From assembly GCA_017537345.1 (NCBI GenBank), contig JAFYKY010000017.1:124001-188000 (forward strand): a stretch of DNA of 64,000 nucleotides, written 5' to 3'. Under the pieces are notes generated by a model. It did no database searches. It saw only the letters and a list, made by a program, of their open reading frames with translations, and was not told the origin of the DNA. Of the stretch, positions 41,804 through 51,151 are shown in pieces. A program made the position numbers and the translations under genes. Within the stretch, counting starts at the first letter, position 1. The number at the start of each line of letters is the position of its first letter. This stretch comes from Clostridia bacterium (GTDB taxonomy: Bacteria > Bacillota > Clostridia > Oscillospirales > CAG-382).

Positions 41804-44463
41804 AAAAAAGACTTCTGGCAATTTTGATCTCAATGGCTACGGTAATGCCCCTTTGCGGTGTCGGCGCAGGCGCGGCAAGCGCAAACAAAGCTCCTACTGT
41901 TATTCCCGCGATCCGCGAATGGAAAGGGGATACCGGTGAATTCAGACTCGCAAGCACCGTAAAGATAAATACAAGCGGCGCAACGATCTCCCAAGCAAAA
42001 AAAGATATTATTTCCGAATCCTTTTTGTCATATCTCGGCGTGGAGGTTCAGTTTACCGATAACGGCGGCGATATTATTTTTATTGACGATAATAGCGACG
42101 AAGCTCTCGGCGAAGACGGATATACTATGGATATAACCGAGAACAGCATTACAATAAAAGCCCCTGCCGATATCGGATTTTTATACGGTGTATATACCGT
42201 TCTTCAATCCGTGAAGGCAGACGGATACGTTCCCTGCGGAAAAGCAAGAGATTACAGCTATTACCGGATCCGCGGCGGTATGCTGGACGTTGCCCGCGCC
42301 TGGATCCCTCTTGAATACGTAGAGGAGATAACAAAATATTTCGCGTTCTTCAAGCTTAACGAAATTCATCTGCATATAAACGATAAAGGCGCAAACAATT
42401 ATTCCGCTTTTCGTCTGGAAAGCAATGTTGAAGGCTTGACCGCAACCGACGGTTATTATACCAAGGACGACTACCGCGCATACCAAAAGCGTATGCTGGA
42501 ATACGGGGTAGAGGTAATTACAGAAATAGATACTCCCGCCCATTCCGCCTGCTTCAATAACGTAAACTCCGATTATATGCTTGATTCGGGACATCTGGAT
42601 ATCTCCAAGCCCGAGGTCATTCAGTTTGTAAAGGACCTTTTTGATGAATATATGACGGGCGACGATCCCGTGTTCGTTTCAAAGCGGGTTCATATCGGTA
42701 CCGACGAATATCCCGCAGGCTACAACGAGCTTATGCGTGAGTATACCGACGAGCTGATAAAGTATATCAACTCCCGCGGTTATACACCCCGCTTCTGGGG
42801 CTCCTTCGGTAATCAGGGATTTAACGGTGAAACTCCCGTTTCTTCGGATGCGGAAGCAAATTTCTGGGCTGTTGAACTTTCCGATTACAAGACCCTTTTT
42901 GATATGGGGTATGATATAATCAACACCTGCGGTCCCGTTTTGTACATAGTTCCCGGAGGTAACTACGGCTTTGCGGATTATTATAATCTGGAATTCCTTT
43001 ATTCATCCTGGTACGTAAACTATATGGGATGGGATGCTTCAACCTCCGTTGATCCCGATCACGAGCAGCTTTTGGGCGGCAATTTCGCTCTGTGGAACGA
43101 TCTGTATACCGAATACAGCGGATTTTCCATTTTTGATATTTTCGACCGTATCCGCGGCGGCGTATGCTTTATGGCTGAAAAGACCTGGTGCGGCGAGCAG
43201 ACCAAGCAGATAAAGGCTTCTGATTTCGTTTCCCGCTATGATGCTCTTTCACTTTATTCTCCCGAAGGCGATCCCGGCAGACATGATGTTGAAAACATTT
43301 CCGGCGCCGTTCCCGAAGGAGTAAAATCCTTCGGCTGGCCCTATACCGCAAGCGTTGACGTTACCGTAAATTCTCTCGGAGAGGGATTCACCCTTTTCGG
43401 CGGCGAGGACGGCGAATTTTACGTTGGAAAAGACGGTTCTATGGGCTACAAAAGAGGGGTATACGATTTTAAATTCAAGCACAAGCTTGCCGAAGGCGAA
43501 ACAACCAACGTAAAGCTTATTGCAGATAACAAGCAGACCGTGCTTATAATTAACGATACTTATTTCTACACTCCCATCAACACCAAAAATTCTTCTCTTA
43601 CAAGAAGCTCCACCTTTACGCTTCCTCTTGAAAAAATAGGCGAAGGTCTTGACGGAAAGATAGAAAATCTCTCTGTCGAAAGCGGCGCTGTGGATCTTTC
43701 CTCCCGTGTTGTTAACGGAAACTACGCGTTGGGCAAAACAGCCACCGTTTCCGCTCTGGAGGTGGATGACGGTCGCTTTACTCCCGATCTCGCTCTCGAC
43801 GGAAACCCCGCCACCCGCCTGTCCTTTTCCGCAAAGGCGGATTACCAGTGGATGATCGTGGATCTCGGCTCGGTGCGTACGGTAAATAAGGTGGTTATCC
43901 AATTCAACGAGCATATTTCGGATTACGTTATATCTGTTTCCGAGGACGGGGAAAATTATACCGAAGTCGCCCACGTGCAAAAGGGCGAGGACAGAGCAAA
44001 ACAGACCGATACGGAGGAGTTTTCTCCCGTAAAAGCCCGTTATATCAAGTACGAGCAGAAAAAGCGTTTCTATATTCAGGATTGGAACGCTTATTACAGC
44101 GGCGGTATTATCGAATTCGAAGTTTACGGCTTTAACCCCAAGGAATACAACGAGCTTGTAAACAGCGCGCTGGATATGGTTGTTGAGGGCGCGCCCGCAT
44201 CGTTGAAAAATGCTATGCAAAAGCTGGATAATTATCTGCAGGAGGATAATATATACGATACCCATCTTGCGGCGCTTACGGAAGAACTGCAAAAAGAAAT
44301 GTCTGCGTACGAGGCATCCAAGGAAAACGTATCCGACACTTCTTTACCCGCAGACGATCAGCCCGCAAATAAAAACAGTAAGGCACTTTGGATAGGCTTG
44401 GGCGTTGCCGCCGCAGCCGTTACCGCCGCCGCACTGTATTTTGTATTCAAAAAGAAGAAGTAA
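41800..44463 (+). CDS. Exported family 20 beta-N-acetylhexosaminidase with discoidin-like domain and C-terminal anchor
   Basis: This 887-residue protein has a signal peptide (1-28), a GH20 N-terminal domain (about 35-145), a GH20 barrel with the catalytic pair Asp302-Glu303 in VHIGTDEYP, a strand-rich insert, and an F5/8C discoidin-like domain (about 640-780; LALDGNPATRLSFS, DYVISVSEDGENYTEV). It ends with a helical stretch, an acidic linker (VSDTSLPADD), a membrane helix and KKKK. It should release N-acetylhexosamines from glycans at the cell surface. The start at 41800 follows GGGAGGAAA; a start six codons earlier would overlap that site. Confidence 0.9.
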   Translation: MKKRLLAILISMATVMPLCGVGAGAASANKAPTVIPAIREWKGDTGEFRLASTVKINTSGATISQAKKDIISESFLSYLGVEVQFTDNGGDIIFIDDNSDEALGEDGYTMDITENSITIKAPADIGFLYGVYTVLQSVKADGYVPCGKARDYSYYRIRGGMLDVARAWIPLEYVEEITKYFAFFKLNEIHLHINDKGANNYSAFRLESNVEGLTATDGYYTKDDYRAYQKRMLEYGVEVITEIDTPAHSACFNNVNSDYMLDSGHLDISKPEVIQFVKDLFDEYMTGDDPVFVSKRVHIGTDEYPAGYNELMREYTDELIKYINSRGYTPRFWGSFGNQGFNGETPVSSDAEANFWAVELSDYKTLFDMGYDIINTCGPVLYIVPGGNYGFADYYNLEFLYSSWYVNYMGWDASTSVDPDHEQLLGGNFALWNDLYTEYSGFSIFDIFDRIRGGVCFMAEKTWCGEQTKQIKASDFVSRYDALSLYSPEGDPGRHDVENISGAVPEGVKSFGWPYTASVDVTVNSLGEGFTLFGGEDGEFYVGKDGSMGYKRGVYDFKFKHKLAEGETTNVKLIADNKQTVLIINDTYFYTPINTKNSSLTRSSTFTLPLEKIGEGLDGKIENLSVESGAVDLSSRVVNGNYALGKTATVSALEVDDGRFTPDLALDGNPATRLSFSAKADYQWMIVDLGSVRTVNKVVIQFNEHISDYVISVSEDGENYTEVAHVQKGEDRAKQTDTEEFSPVKARYIKYEQKKRFYIQDWNAYYSGGIIEFEVYGFNPKEYNELVNSALDMVVEGAPASLKNAMQKLDNYLQEDNIYDTHLAALTEELQKEMSAYEASKENVSDTSLPADDQPANKNSKALWIGLGVAAAAVTAAALYFVFKKKK

Positions 44464-44469
44464 AATAGT

Positions 44470-44498
44470 GAAGTGCACCGTGTTTAGCGGTGCACTTC
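44470..44498 (+). terminator. Inverted repeat after the GH20 gene
   Basis: GAAGTGCACCG pairs with CGGTGCACTTC. There is no clear T tract. Confidence 0.5.
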
Positions 44499-44532
44499 AA
44501 CTATAGGTTGAAAAACCTCGTATATACGGTTA

Positions 44533-44586
44533 TTGCAAAATATTTTGACCGTGCTATAATAAAAAGCACAAGGCAGGCGCCGCCTT
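44533..44586 (+). promoter_or_regulatory. Promoter and palindrome of the fourth XRE regulator
   Basis: TTGCAA 44533-44538 and TATAAT 44555-44560 (16 bases) are followed by the palindrome AAGGCAGGCGCCGCCTT at 44570-44586: AAGGC/GCCTT arms, one extra A on the left, GGCGCC core. It is a candidate operator. Confidence 0.5.
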
Positions 44587-44609
44587 CAGAAATATACGGA
44601 GGTACGAAA

Positions 44610-45401
44610 ATGAATATAGGAAATAAAATCAAAGAACTTCGTAAACAGCGCGGTTTGACACAGGAGCAGCTTGCGGAAACATTGGGAATTTCTTTTCAGG
44701 CAGTGAGCAAGTGGGAAAATAATATTGCATTTCCCGATATAACCCTTTTACCGGTGTTAGCACGCTATTTCGGAGTATCGTTGGATACGATTTTTGATTT
44801 TAACCAAAGCGAAATAGAAGAAAAATCCTTGGAAATAGCAAAAGAAAGCTGGAAGTACCGCTTTAGTGACAAAGAAAAAGCGCGGGAAATTCTTGAAAAC
44901 GGCTTGAAGGAATATCCGGATAACGATATTTTGCTGTGTAACCTTTTGTACGTGGTGGATATGGATTCAAATCCCGACGAAGCGCTGAAGATAGGCTCGA
45001 AAATTCTGGACGTTACCAAGGATGAAGCGCTTAAATACGATGCCTGTCGTTTTATGGCATACGCTTACAAAGCCAAAAACGACCTTGCAAGCGCACGCAA
45101 AGTGATTGACATAATACCCGAAATATATATTTCCCATCTTTCGGTAAAAGCAGAGGTAATGGAAGGCGAGGAAAAGTGGCTTGCGGCTTGCGCGGAAGAG
45201 GGCGTATGTCTGCAGAATATGATGGATATGCATTCAATTATGGTAGATTGTTACGAGGAAAAGGGCGAATTTCGAAACGCATTGAACCAATGTGAAAAGA
45301 CCTTAAAGCTTTTGGATCTTCTCGAATGCGGTGATAATTGGAATTCGGTAAGAGAAGCTTTTACCCAAAAAATTGCAAGTATTAAAGCAAAAATTCAATA
45401 A
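44610..45401 (+). CDS. XRE-family transcriptional regulator
   Basis: This 263-residue protein has the N-terminal Cro/CI helix-turn-helix GNKIKELRKQRGLTQEQLAETLGISFQAVSKWENN and a helical TPR-like region that is shorter than in the three paralogues at 6-11 kb. The start at 44610 follows ACGGAGG; the frame is open further upstream, but that stretch spans the promoter and palindrome. Cytoplasmic, monocistronic, target unknown. Confidence 0.85.
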   Translation: MNIGNKIKELRKQRGLTQEQLAETLGISFQAVSKWENNIAFPDITLLPVLARYFGVSLDTIFDFNQSEIEEKSLEIAKESWKYRFSDKEKAREILENGLKEYPDNDILLCNLLYVVDMDSNPDEALKIGSKILDVTKDEALKYDACRFMAYAYKAKNDLASARKVIDIIPEIYISHLSVKAEVMEGEEKWLAACAEEGVCLQNMMDMHSIMVDCYEEKGEFRNALNQCEKTLKLLDLLECGDNWNSVREAFTQKIASIKAKIQ

Positions 45402-45412
45402 GATTTGCACAA

Positions 45413-45454
45413 GAAAAAGGACAGAGCGCGTCTGCGTTAACTCTGTCCTTTTAT
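45413..45454. terminator. Bidirectional terminator
   Basis: AAAAGGACAGAG 45415-45426 pairs with CTCTGTCCTTTT 45441-45452 between convergent genes. Confidence 0.8.
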
Positions 45455-45458
45455 AATT

Positions 45459-46622
45459 TTATTCAACAGGTTTGCCGAAGGTATCGATCTCGTCGATAGC
45501 GGTGTACATTACCGCGTAGTGGAATTCCGTGCCCTTTTCACATTCCTCTGCCATACGCTTTTGCAGGCTCGAGCCCTCGCGGATAAATCTGCAATCCGCG
45601 CCGAAATGGCCTGTGGAGGGAAGCAAATGCATACTGCGGTTTACCGCAAGAATATTGCTGGTTTCCGGCAGCACCTTTTCAAGCTGGGGAGAAAAGATCC
45701 AGGAAAATCCCGCAATGGCTTTCGGTTTGTGTTGGGGATAAAAATCCTTGAAGAATTCAACCGCCTGCTTGTAGGCGTCCTTTATGGTTTCGGGAACGTA
45801 CTGTATTTTGGAGGGAATGTGTATTTCGATGGTGTGCGTGCCGCCGCGCAGATAATCCTTCCAGACGCTCTTGGGAAATTCGGTGGGGATCAGATCGACC
45901 TTTCCCTTGGGGGAAACTACGTTGCCTATATACTTTTCATCATCCTCGTAAAAGCTTGTTTTGCCAACGGATTTTTCCTCGCAATCCACAAGCTCGCCCT
46001 CTTTGCCGATAAAATATTCACCGCCGATAAGAGAAACGTATCTGCTTCCGTCGGTAATAACGGGATAATCGCCGGTAAATTCACCGGGCACGAACTTGAG
46101 CACGCCGAACATAAACATACATCCGCCCGCGCAAAGCATATTCCAATGCCATTCCAGAATTCCCCAGTAGCCCTTGTTGTTTAAGCAGGACTTTGAATAT
46201 CCGCGGAACGAACCGATATTTTCTTCGTTAAGCTCCTTCGGGGGCTTTTTGTTTATAAGTGTGTTTGCAAGCTGTGTGGCTACCAATACCCAGCCAACCT
46301 GCTCGGGCTTAAGACCTTCTACGGTAAACAGATCGTCCTGATATATGTAATTCACCCAGGGAACGCGCTTGTACACGGTGATATAAGCAAGGAAGGATGC
46401 GCACAAATGAGCGTCGTCGTTTGCGTTGATCACTTCGGCGCAGTGTATAAGCGTCTGCTTGCCGTCTTCGGGCAGGGAAGTGGAGTCAGCCACGTATGCC
46501 GCGGTTTCCGCAGACAAAACGGGAACGCTTCTGCTGTATTCAGCCATAAAGCTTTCAAAATAATCCTCTGCATAGGAGGGCATTTCAAAATTATATTTTT
46601 GGCAAAGCTGTTTGTAATCCAT
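45459..46622 (-). CDS. GNAT-type acyltransferase domain protein (NAT_N/GNAT_C-like)
   Basis: This 387-residue soluble protein fits my memory of the two-domain acyltransferase family with NAT_N and GNAT_C parts. The first has a helical region followed by LEWHWNMLCAGGCMFMFGVLKFVP. The second has HTIEIHIPSKIQYVPETIKDAYKQAVEFFKDFYP, the equivalent of the HIPxGxPLTxEAVDxSL pattern, and then AIAGFSWIFSPQLEKVLP. The substrate is unknown. It starts three bases after the metallophosphoesterase gene, so the two form an operon. No signal peptide. Confidence 0.65.
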   Translation of the reverse strand: MDYKQLCQKYNFEMPSYAEDYFESFMAEYSRSVPVLSAETAAYVADSTSLPEDGKQTLIHCAEVINANDDAHLCASFLAYITVYKRVPWVNYIYQDDLFTVEGLKPEQVGWVLVATQLANTLINKKPPKELNEENIGSFRGYSKSCLNNKGYWGILEWHWNMLCAGGCMFMFGVLKFVPGEFTGDYPVITDGSRYVSLIGGEYFIGKEGELVDCEEKSVGKTSFYEDDEKYIGNVVSPKGKVDLIPTEFPKSVWKDYLRGGTHTIEIHIPSKIQYVPETIKDAYKQAVEFFKDFYPQHKPKAIAGFSWIFSPQLEKVLPETSNILAVNRSMHLLPSTGHFGADCRFIREGSSLQKRMAEECEKGTEFHYAVMYTAIDEIDTFGKPVE

Positions 46623-46625
46623 CTT

Positions 46626-47447
46626 TTATTCTCCTATCGTGTATTCATTTATATTGCCCGTAACGCCTTGCGAGGATACGTATTGGGTCACTCCTTCGGT
46701 GATTTCGGAAATATTGTTAAAATGCAGATGTCCTGCCAGCACTGCCGCAACAAGCGAGGCGTTTTCTTTTATCAGTTCAATAAACTTTATATTCTCTTCG
46801 GGGCAACCGTCGTAATTGAGCTGGAAATATGCGCCTGCCTTTATCAGCGCATCTCTGTTTCCTTCCGTCATAATGGGAATGTGGAAAGCGATAACCACTG
46901 CTTTTTGCTTTTTAAACGTATCCGAAAGAGCATTTAACTGTTTTTCGGTTATGATGCGCTTTGAATTGTCGAATCCGATGATAACGAGATCATCAAATTC
47001 TACTGTCTGTATGTCTTTGCCCAAAGCGGAAACGAAACCTTCTGCGGGAATTGTCTCCGGCTTTTCGTGGTTGCCGCAAACAGCAACAAAAGGACATTCA
47101 AGACTTGCAAATCCCTTTTCCGCAATACGAAGATTAGCACCGCTTACGTAATCGAGAATATCTCCCGCCATAACTAAGGCGTCACCTTTTGAAGAAAGCG
47201 CAATCAGATTTTCAAAATGCTCTTTTCCGCTTATCTTCTGAGCCTCTTCGTAAGGCTCGTTATATGCGGATGCAAAACCGCTTCTTACGTTTTCCCAGGC
47301 AGCTGTCTGTTTTATCGCTCTTTCTTTTTCAGCCTCATCGGAAAGAGAATCGTATTCGGTAAGATGGGTATCGCTGAAATGATATATAACCTTCTTTTTT
47401 ACACCTTTGAAAGGTATGTTGAACTTATGCAGAATAATATTGTCCAT
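46626..47447 (-). CDS. Metallophosphoesterase
   Basis: This 273-residue calcineurin-like phosphoesterase has all the metal-binding blocks in order: FSDTHL, AGDILD, CGNHE, AFHIP and AGHLHFN. The start at 47447 is preceded by CGAGGTG; three further in-frame codons upstream are not needed. The substrate may be a phosphomonoester or a cyclic nucleotide. The protein lacks a signal peptide and is the first gene of a two-gene unit with the GNAT-like acyltransferase. Confidence 0.9.
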   Translation of the reverse strand: MDNIILHKFNIPFKGVKKKVIYHFSDTHLTEYDSLSDEAEKERAIKQTAAWENVRSGFASAYNEPYEEAQKISGKEHFENLIALSSKGDALVMAGDILDYVSGANLRIAEKGFASLECPFVAVCGNHEKPETIPAEGFVSALGKDIQTVEFDDLVIIGFDNSKRIITEKQLNALSDTFKKQKAVVIAFHIPIMTEGNRDALIKAGAYFQLNYDGCPEENIKFIELIKENASLVAAVLAGHLHFNNISEITEGVTQYVSSQGVTGNINEYTIGE

Positions 47448-47510
47448 TTTATACACCTCGCTTTAATATGTCAAATTATAACACGGATTTTTTCTTAATA
47501 CAAGTTAAAA

Positions 47511-47539
47511 TTGACATTTGTTACAATATATGTTATTAT
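47511..47539 (+). promoter_or_regulatory. Promoter of the GH26-like operon
   Basis: TTGACA 47511-47516 and TATTAT 47534-47539, 17 bases apart. Confidence 0.75.
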
Positions 47540-47596
47540 ATATACCGCAATAAAAGTAACGGGGTATAAACCCGTAGTAATATTCGGAGGATATTT

Positions 47597-49474
47597 ATGA
47601 AGAAAATTTTTGCTTTGATCTTGCTTGTCTTAATGCTTCTTCCTGCAATATCTGCTTGCACGGAAGGCGGTTCACAGACAAGTGATGAAGTATCAAACCT
47701 TGAGGAGAGTGAAGTTTTGGTAACAGATAAAAATGCCGCTTCGTTCTGGAATGAAGCTTACGCAGATTCCGAAAAGGGAATCGATACTGCAGAAAAGGTT
47801 TATTCTCTCGGCGTATTTGCAGACGGTAAGTCTTTGGGCTCGGTTGCAAGTGCAGAGGGCAAGGATCTTCGCTATCTTTTCGGTGGGGACGGATATACCC
47901 GTGCAGTAAACCTTCCCGAAGGATATTGTCTCACCCTTCCCGGCGGCAAGGTGCAGGCTGATTTCAGTCTCGGCGCTCTCCGTTCACAGTATTTTACCGA
48001 TGAATATTGCCTCACACTTACTTATGAGGATCAGAACCCCTACGGCGACCACGAAAGCGGTCTTGCCCTTTATCTGGATGAATGGCTTACCGAGCAGTAT
48101 GCGGATACGTATTTTTTAAAGGAAAACAACCTCCGCCGTACCAGAACTCCCTTAACGGAAGATACCGAATTGCTTGAAGGCTTTTCGGTAACCATTCACA
48201 GTATCACCTTTAATCTTCCTCTCGACGTAGAGATGCCTTATTATAACATCGCTATTGTACGTCCCGTGGAAACTTACGAATATTTCTATCTTTTTGTATT
48301 CAAATCCGCTGACGATATGAACGATGAATTTGACGCTATGCTCAAATCCTTCGTTGAGATCGAAAGAGTCGGCACTCCCGTTAACGGTCAGGGCAAGTTT
48401 GAATGTAACGTACCTGAATTCTGGTCGGAAGAAACCAAGGCTTATTACGAAAAGCTTTGTAATCAGGACCACGTGGATTGGGGCGCATTTTATCAGGGCA
48501 ACGATTCAAGCTACGTTGAATGGCTTGCAAGCGAAGAAGCTCTTGATTACGATATGGACGTTTATATGACATATCTCCACATGGGCTGGTACGATTCCGA
48601 AAGCACCTTTGAGGAAAATATCAAGCCCCGCGCAGAACAGCACGCGGGCGGCAACGGCTTTAACGGAAAGCCCGTGCTTATGTTTACTTATCAGTGGACC
48701 TATACCAACAACGCCGCAAACGGATATACTCCTATGTTTGATATCCTCCGCGGTAAGATGGACAAAAAGTTCAGAGAGCTTGCGCAATCTCTTATAGAAT
48801 ACGGAAAGCCCGTTCTGTTCCGTGTTTGTAACGAAATGAATACCGACTGGACCGATTACTGCGGTATGCTTTCTCTGGCAGATCCCGATATCTTCCGGAT
48901 GTGCTGGGAGCGTATGTACAACATTTTCGTTGAAGAGGGTGTTGATAACTGTATCTGGATATTCAACCCCATTGCAACAAGTTGTCCTTATTCCAACTGG
49001 GGCAACGAGCTTTGCTATCTGCCCGATATCGAATGCGTGCAGATGTACGGCGTTACCAACTACGAAATGAACAACGGAAATTCTGTCAGCTCCTTCAAGG
49101 AAATGTACACGAAGGTATATAACAACGGTATGCCTTATTTCGATGATTATCCCTGGTGCATCGGCGAATTCGCCTGCGGCGCCGGCGGCGAGTATTATTA
49201 CGATTGGGGCGTAGGCGGTTACGTTCAGACCGAGCTTGGCAGAAACGAAAATCTGCAGGCAAAATGGATAACCGATATGTTCAAGTGCTTTGAAAAGGAC
49301 GAAGAGTTCTGCAAGCGTATAAAGGTTGCCGTTTGGTTCTCTGCAAACGATTACGCATCCGTAAACGATACCAGCGTTATAACAAATTATCTTAAACTTG
49401 ATGAAAATCTTCCCAAGACTCTGGAAGCCTTCAGAAAAGGTCTTGCGGAAATGAAGAAGGATACGTTAGAATGA
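47597..49474 (+). CDS. GH26-like lipoprotein (clan GH-A glycoside hydrolase)
   Basis: This 625-residue protein has a lipoprotein signal (KKIFALILLVLMLLPAISAC) and a Ser/Glu linker. Residues of about 40-260 have unknown function. A barrel from about 265 has the candidate acid/base Glu413 in RVCNEMNTDW and the candidate nucleophile Glu524 in WCIGEFAC. The spacing and motifs recall GH26 mannanases and related enzymes, although other GH-A families are possible. It should act on a polysaccharide at the cell surface. CGGAGG precedes the ATG, and the gene overlaps the next by four bases. Confidence 0.7.
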   Translation: MKKIFALILLVLMLLPAISACTEGGSQTSDEVSNLEESEVLVTDKNAASFWNEAYADSEKGIDTAEKVYSLGVFADGKSLGSVASAEGKDLRYLFGGDGYTRAVNLPEGYCLTLPGGKVQADFSLGALRSQYFTDEYCLTLTYEDQNPYGDHESGLALYLDEWLTEQYADTYFLKENNLRRTRTPLTEDTELLEGFSVTIHSITFNLPLDVEMPYYNIAIVRPVETYEYFYLFVFKSADDMNDEFDAMLKSFVEIERVGTPVNGQGKFECNVPEFWSEETKAYYEKLCNQDHVDWGAFYQGNDSSYVEWLASEEALDYDMDVYMTYLHMGWYDSESTFEENIKPRAEQHAGGNGFNGKPVLMFTYQWTYTNNAANGYTPMFDILRGKMDKKFRELAQSLIEYGKPVLFRVCNEMNTDWTDYCGMLSLADPDIFRMCWERMYNIFVEEGVDNCIWIFNPIATSCPYSNWGNELCYLPDIECVQMYGVTNYEMNNGNSVSSFKEMYTKVYNNGMPYFDDYPWCIGEFACGAGGEYYYDWGVGGYVQTELGRNENLQAKWITDMFKCFEKDEEFCKRIKVAVWFSANDYASVNDTSVITNYLKLDENLPKTLEAFRKGLAEMKKDTLE

Positions 49475-50124
49475 CACTTTATATTATAAGACACGCAGAC
49501 CCCGATTACGCAAACAACACCATTACCGAATTCGGCTGGGAAGAAGCAAACGCTCTCGGCGAATGGATGAAGGATGTTAAAATAGACCGTATTTACTCTT
49601 CTCCTCTTGGAAGAGCCTTGGATACGGCGGCTCCCACCTGCAAGGAAAAAGGACTTGAGCCCATAATTCTTCCTTGGACGGCAGAGAGTATGGATTATAT
49701 GGATTCTCACCGTTTTACTCCCGAAAGCAACTGCTCGTACAGCTTTTCTCTCCAGAAGGGCATTTACGATTTCAAGGATAACTTTGAAGACAACCGTATG
49801 GCAACCGTTGAGAATATGATAAAAAATTCCGATGAATTCTTAGCTTCCTGCGGTTATTCCAGAGAGGGCGCGTTTTACCGCATAACCAATCATAACGATG
49901 ATTGTATCGCAGTATTCTGCCACGGCGGCTTCGGCGTTGCGTGGATATCCCATCTGCTCAACACCGCTCCCGGCGTAATGTACCCCGGAATTTCTCTTAA
50001 CACCACCAGCGTTACCACCTTCGTTTTCCGTAATTCGGATACCGGCTTTACCCGTCCTTGCTTAAAGCGTCTGGGCGAAATTGACCATATCCGCCGTGCG
50101 GGACTCAGAATAAATAACAGATAA
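49471..50124 (+). CDS. Histidine phosphatase family protein
   Basis: This 217-residue phosphoglycerate-mutase-like protein has the catalytic RHAD motif at residues 7-10, SSPLGRALDTA further on, and the second histidine in AVFCHGGFG. It is cytoplasmic, and its substrate is uncertain. The ATG overlaps the stop of the GH26-like gene (ATGA), and the esterase gene follows 11 bases later, so it lies inside an operon of otherwise exported carbohydrate-active proteins. Confidence 0.9.
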   Translation: MTLYIIRHADPDYANNTITEFGWEEANALGEWMKDVKIDRIYSSPLGRALDTAAPTCKEKGLEPIILPWTAESMDYMDSHRFTPESNCSYSFSLQKGIYDFKDNFEDNRMATVENMIKNSDEFLASCGYSREGAFYRITNHNDDCIAVFCHGGFGVAWISHLLNTAPGVMYPGISLNTTSVTTFVFRNSDTGFTRPCLKRLGEIDHIRRAGLRINNR

Positions 50125-50135
50125 AGGAGCACGCC

Positions 50136-51083
50136 ATGCGTAAATTAGCGGCTGTATTATTAATTATGTTGTTTTTTACAATGCCTCTTACCGTAAGCGC
50201 TGCGGGAAATATAAAGGAAACCGCAGGGAAATTTACTTACACTAACGATACTACTACTCTTCCTTACCGACTCATCCTGCCCGAAAACTATGATGAAAGC
50301 AAAGAATATTCCCTTCTTTTCTTCTTCCACGGAGCAGGGGAGAGAGGTAACGATAACGAACTGCAGTTTTTCCACTGCGTTCAGTATCTTGCTGACAATA
50401 TGCCCGAAACCATTATAGTTGCCCCCCAGTGCCCTGCGGGACAGCAGTGGGTGGATACGCCTTGGTCAAACGGCGCATATTCCATTGAAGCTGTTCCCGA
50501 ATCAGACGAAATGATCGCGGTTATGGAGCTTTTAGATGAGCTTAAGGAAAAATATTCCGTTGATACAGACCGTATCTACGCCGCAGGTATCTCTATGGGC
50601 GGATTTGGCACGTGGGATATTATGATGCGCCATAACGACGTTTTCGCGGCGGGTATTCCCGTTTGCGGCGGCGGTGATATTTCTCAGGCAGAAAATCTTG
50701 TAGACGTTCCCTTGTTCGTCTTCCACGGCGATGCGGACCCCGCAGTTCCCGTTTCCGGCTCCCGCGATACCGTTCAGGCTATAAAGGACGCAGGCGGAAC
50801 CAAGGTCGAATACGTTGAATACGCCGGCGCAGGACACGGTATATGGAACGATGCGTTCGCAACCGAAGGACTTTTGGAAAAGCTTCTTGCATGCCGTCTT
50901 TCCGACCGTATTCCTGTTGAAGAATCCTCCGAAGAACCTTCCGAGGATGTGAGCGATACTTCTGCTTCTTCTAACTCCGGAAACGGAGGCTTCCTCAGCT
51001 ACGCTCACCTCGTACCCATTATCGCCGCGGTCGCTATTTCCATCGGTCTGGTCATATACACCATAATCAAATATAAAAAGTAA
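50136..51083 (+). CDS. Exported, membrane-anchored alpha/beta hydrolase (esterase/prolyl-oligopeptidase-like)
   Basis: This 315-residue protein has a signal peptide (1-22) and an alpha/beta hydrolase domain with an oxyanion region FFFHGAGERG. The nucleophile Ser153 is in GISMGG, with an acidic residue in FHGDADP (near 199-201) and His234 in GAGHGIWND. It resembles esterases of the polyhydroxyalkanoate depolymerase or feruloyl-esterase type that act on plant or microbial polysaccharides. The tail has an acidic EESSEEPSEDVSDTS linker, a membrane helix and KYKK. AAAGGAG precedes the ATG. It is the third gene of the operon that starts with the GH26-like lipoprotein. Confidence 0.83.
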   Translation: MRKLAAVLLIMLFFTMPLTVSAAGNIKETAGKFTYTNDTTTLPYRLILPENYDESKEYSLLFFFHGAGERGNDNELQFFHCVQYLADNMPETIIVAPQCPAGQQWVDTPWSNGAYSIEAVPESDEMIAVMELLDELKEKYSVDTDRIYAAGISMGGFGTWDIMMRHNDVFAAGIPVCGGGDISQAENLVDVPLFVFHGDADPAVPVSGSRDTVQAIKDAGGTKVEYVEYAGAGHGIWNDAFATEGLLEKLLACRLSDRIPVEESSEEPSEDVSDTSASSNSGNGGFLSYAHLVPIIAAVAISIGLVIYTIIKYKK

Positions 51084-51091
51084 TCTATAAC

Positions 51092-51126
51092 AAAAACACG
51101 CCCCGTTTCATACGGGGCGTAGTTTT
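51092..51126. terminator. Bidirectional terminator
   Basis: ACGCCCCGT 51098-51106 pairs with ACGGGGCGT 51112-51120. A T tract is present on the minus strand and a weak one on the plus strand. Confidence 0.75.
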
Positions 51127-51151
51127 GCTTTTGTGATAAATTATTAGAAAG

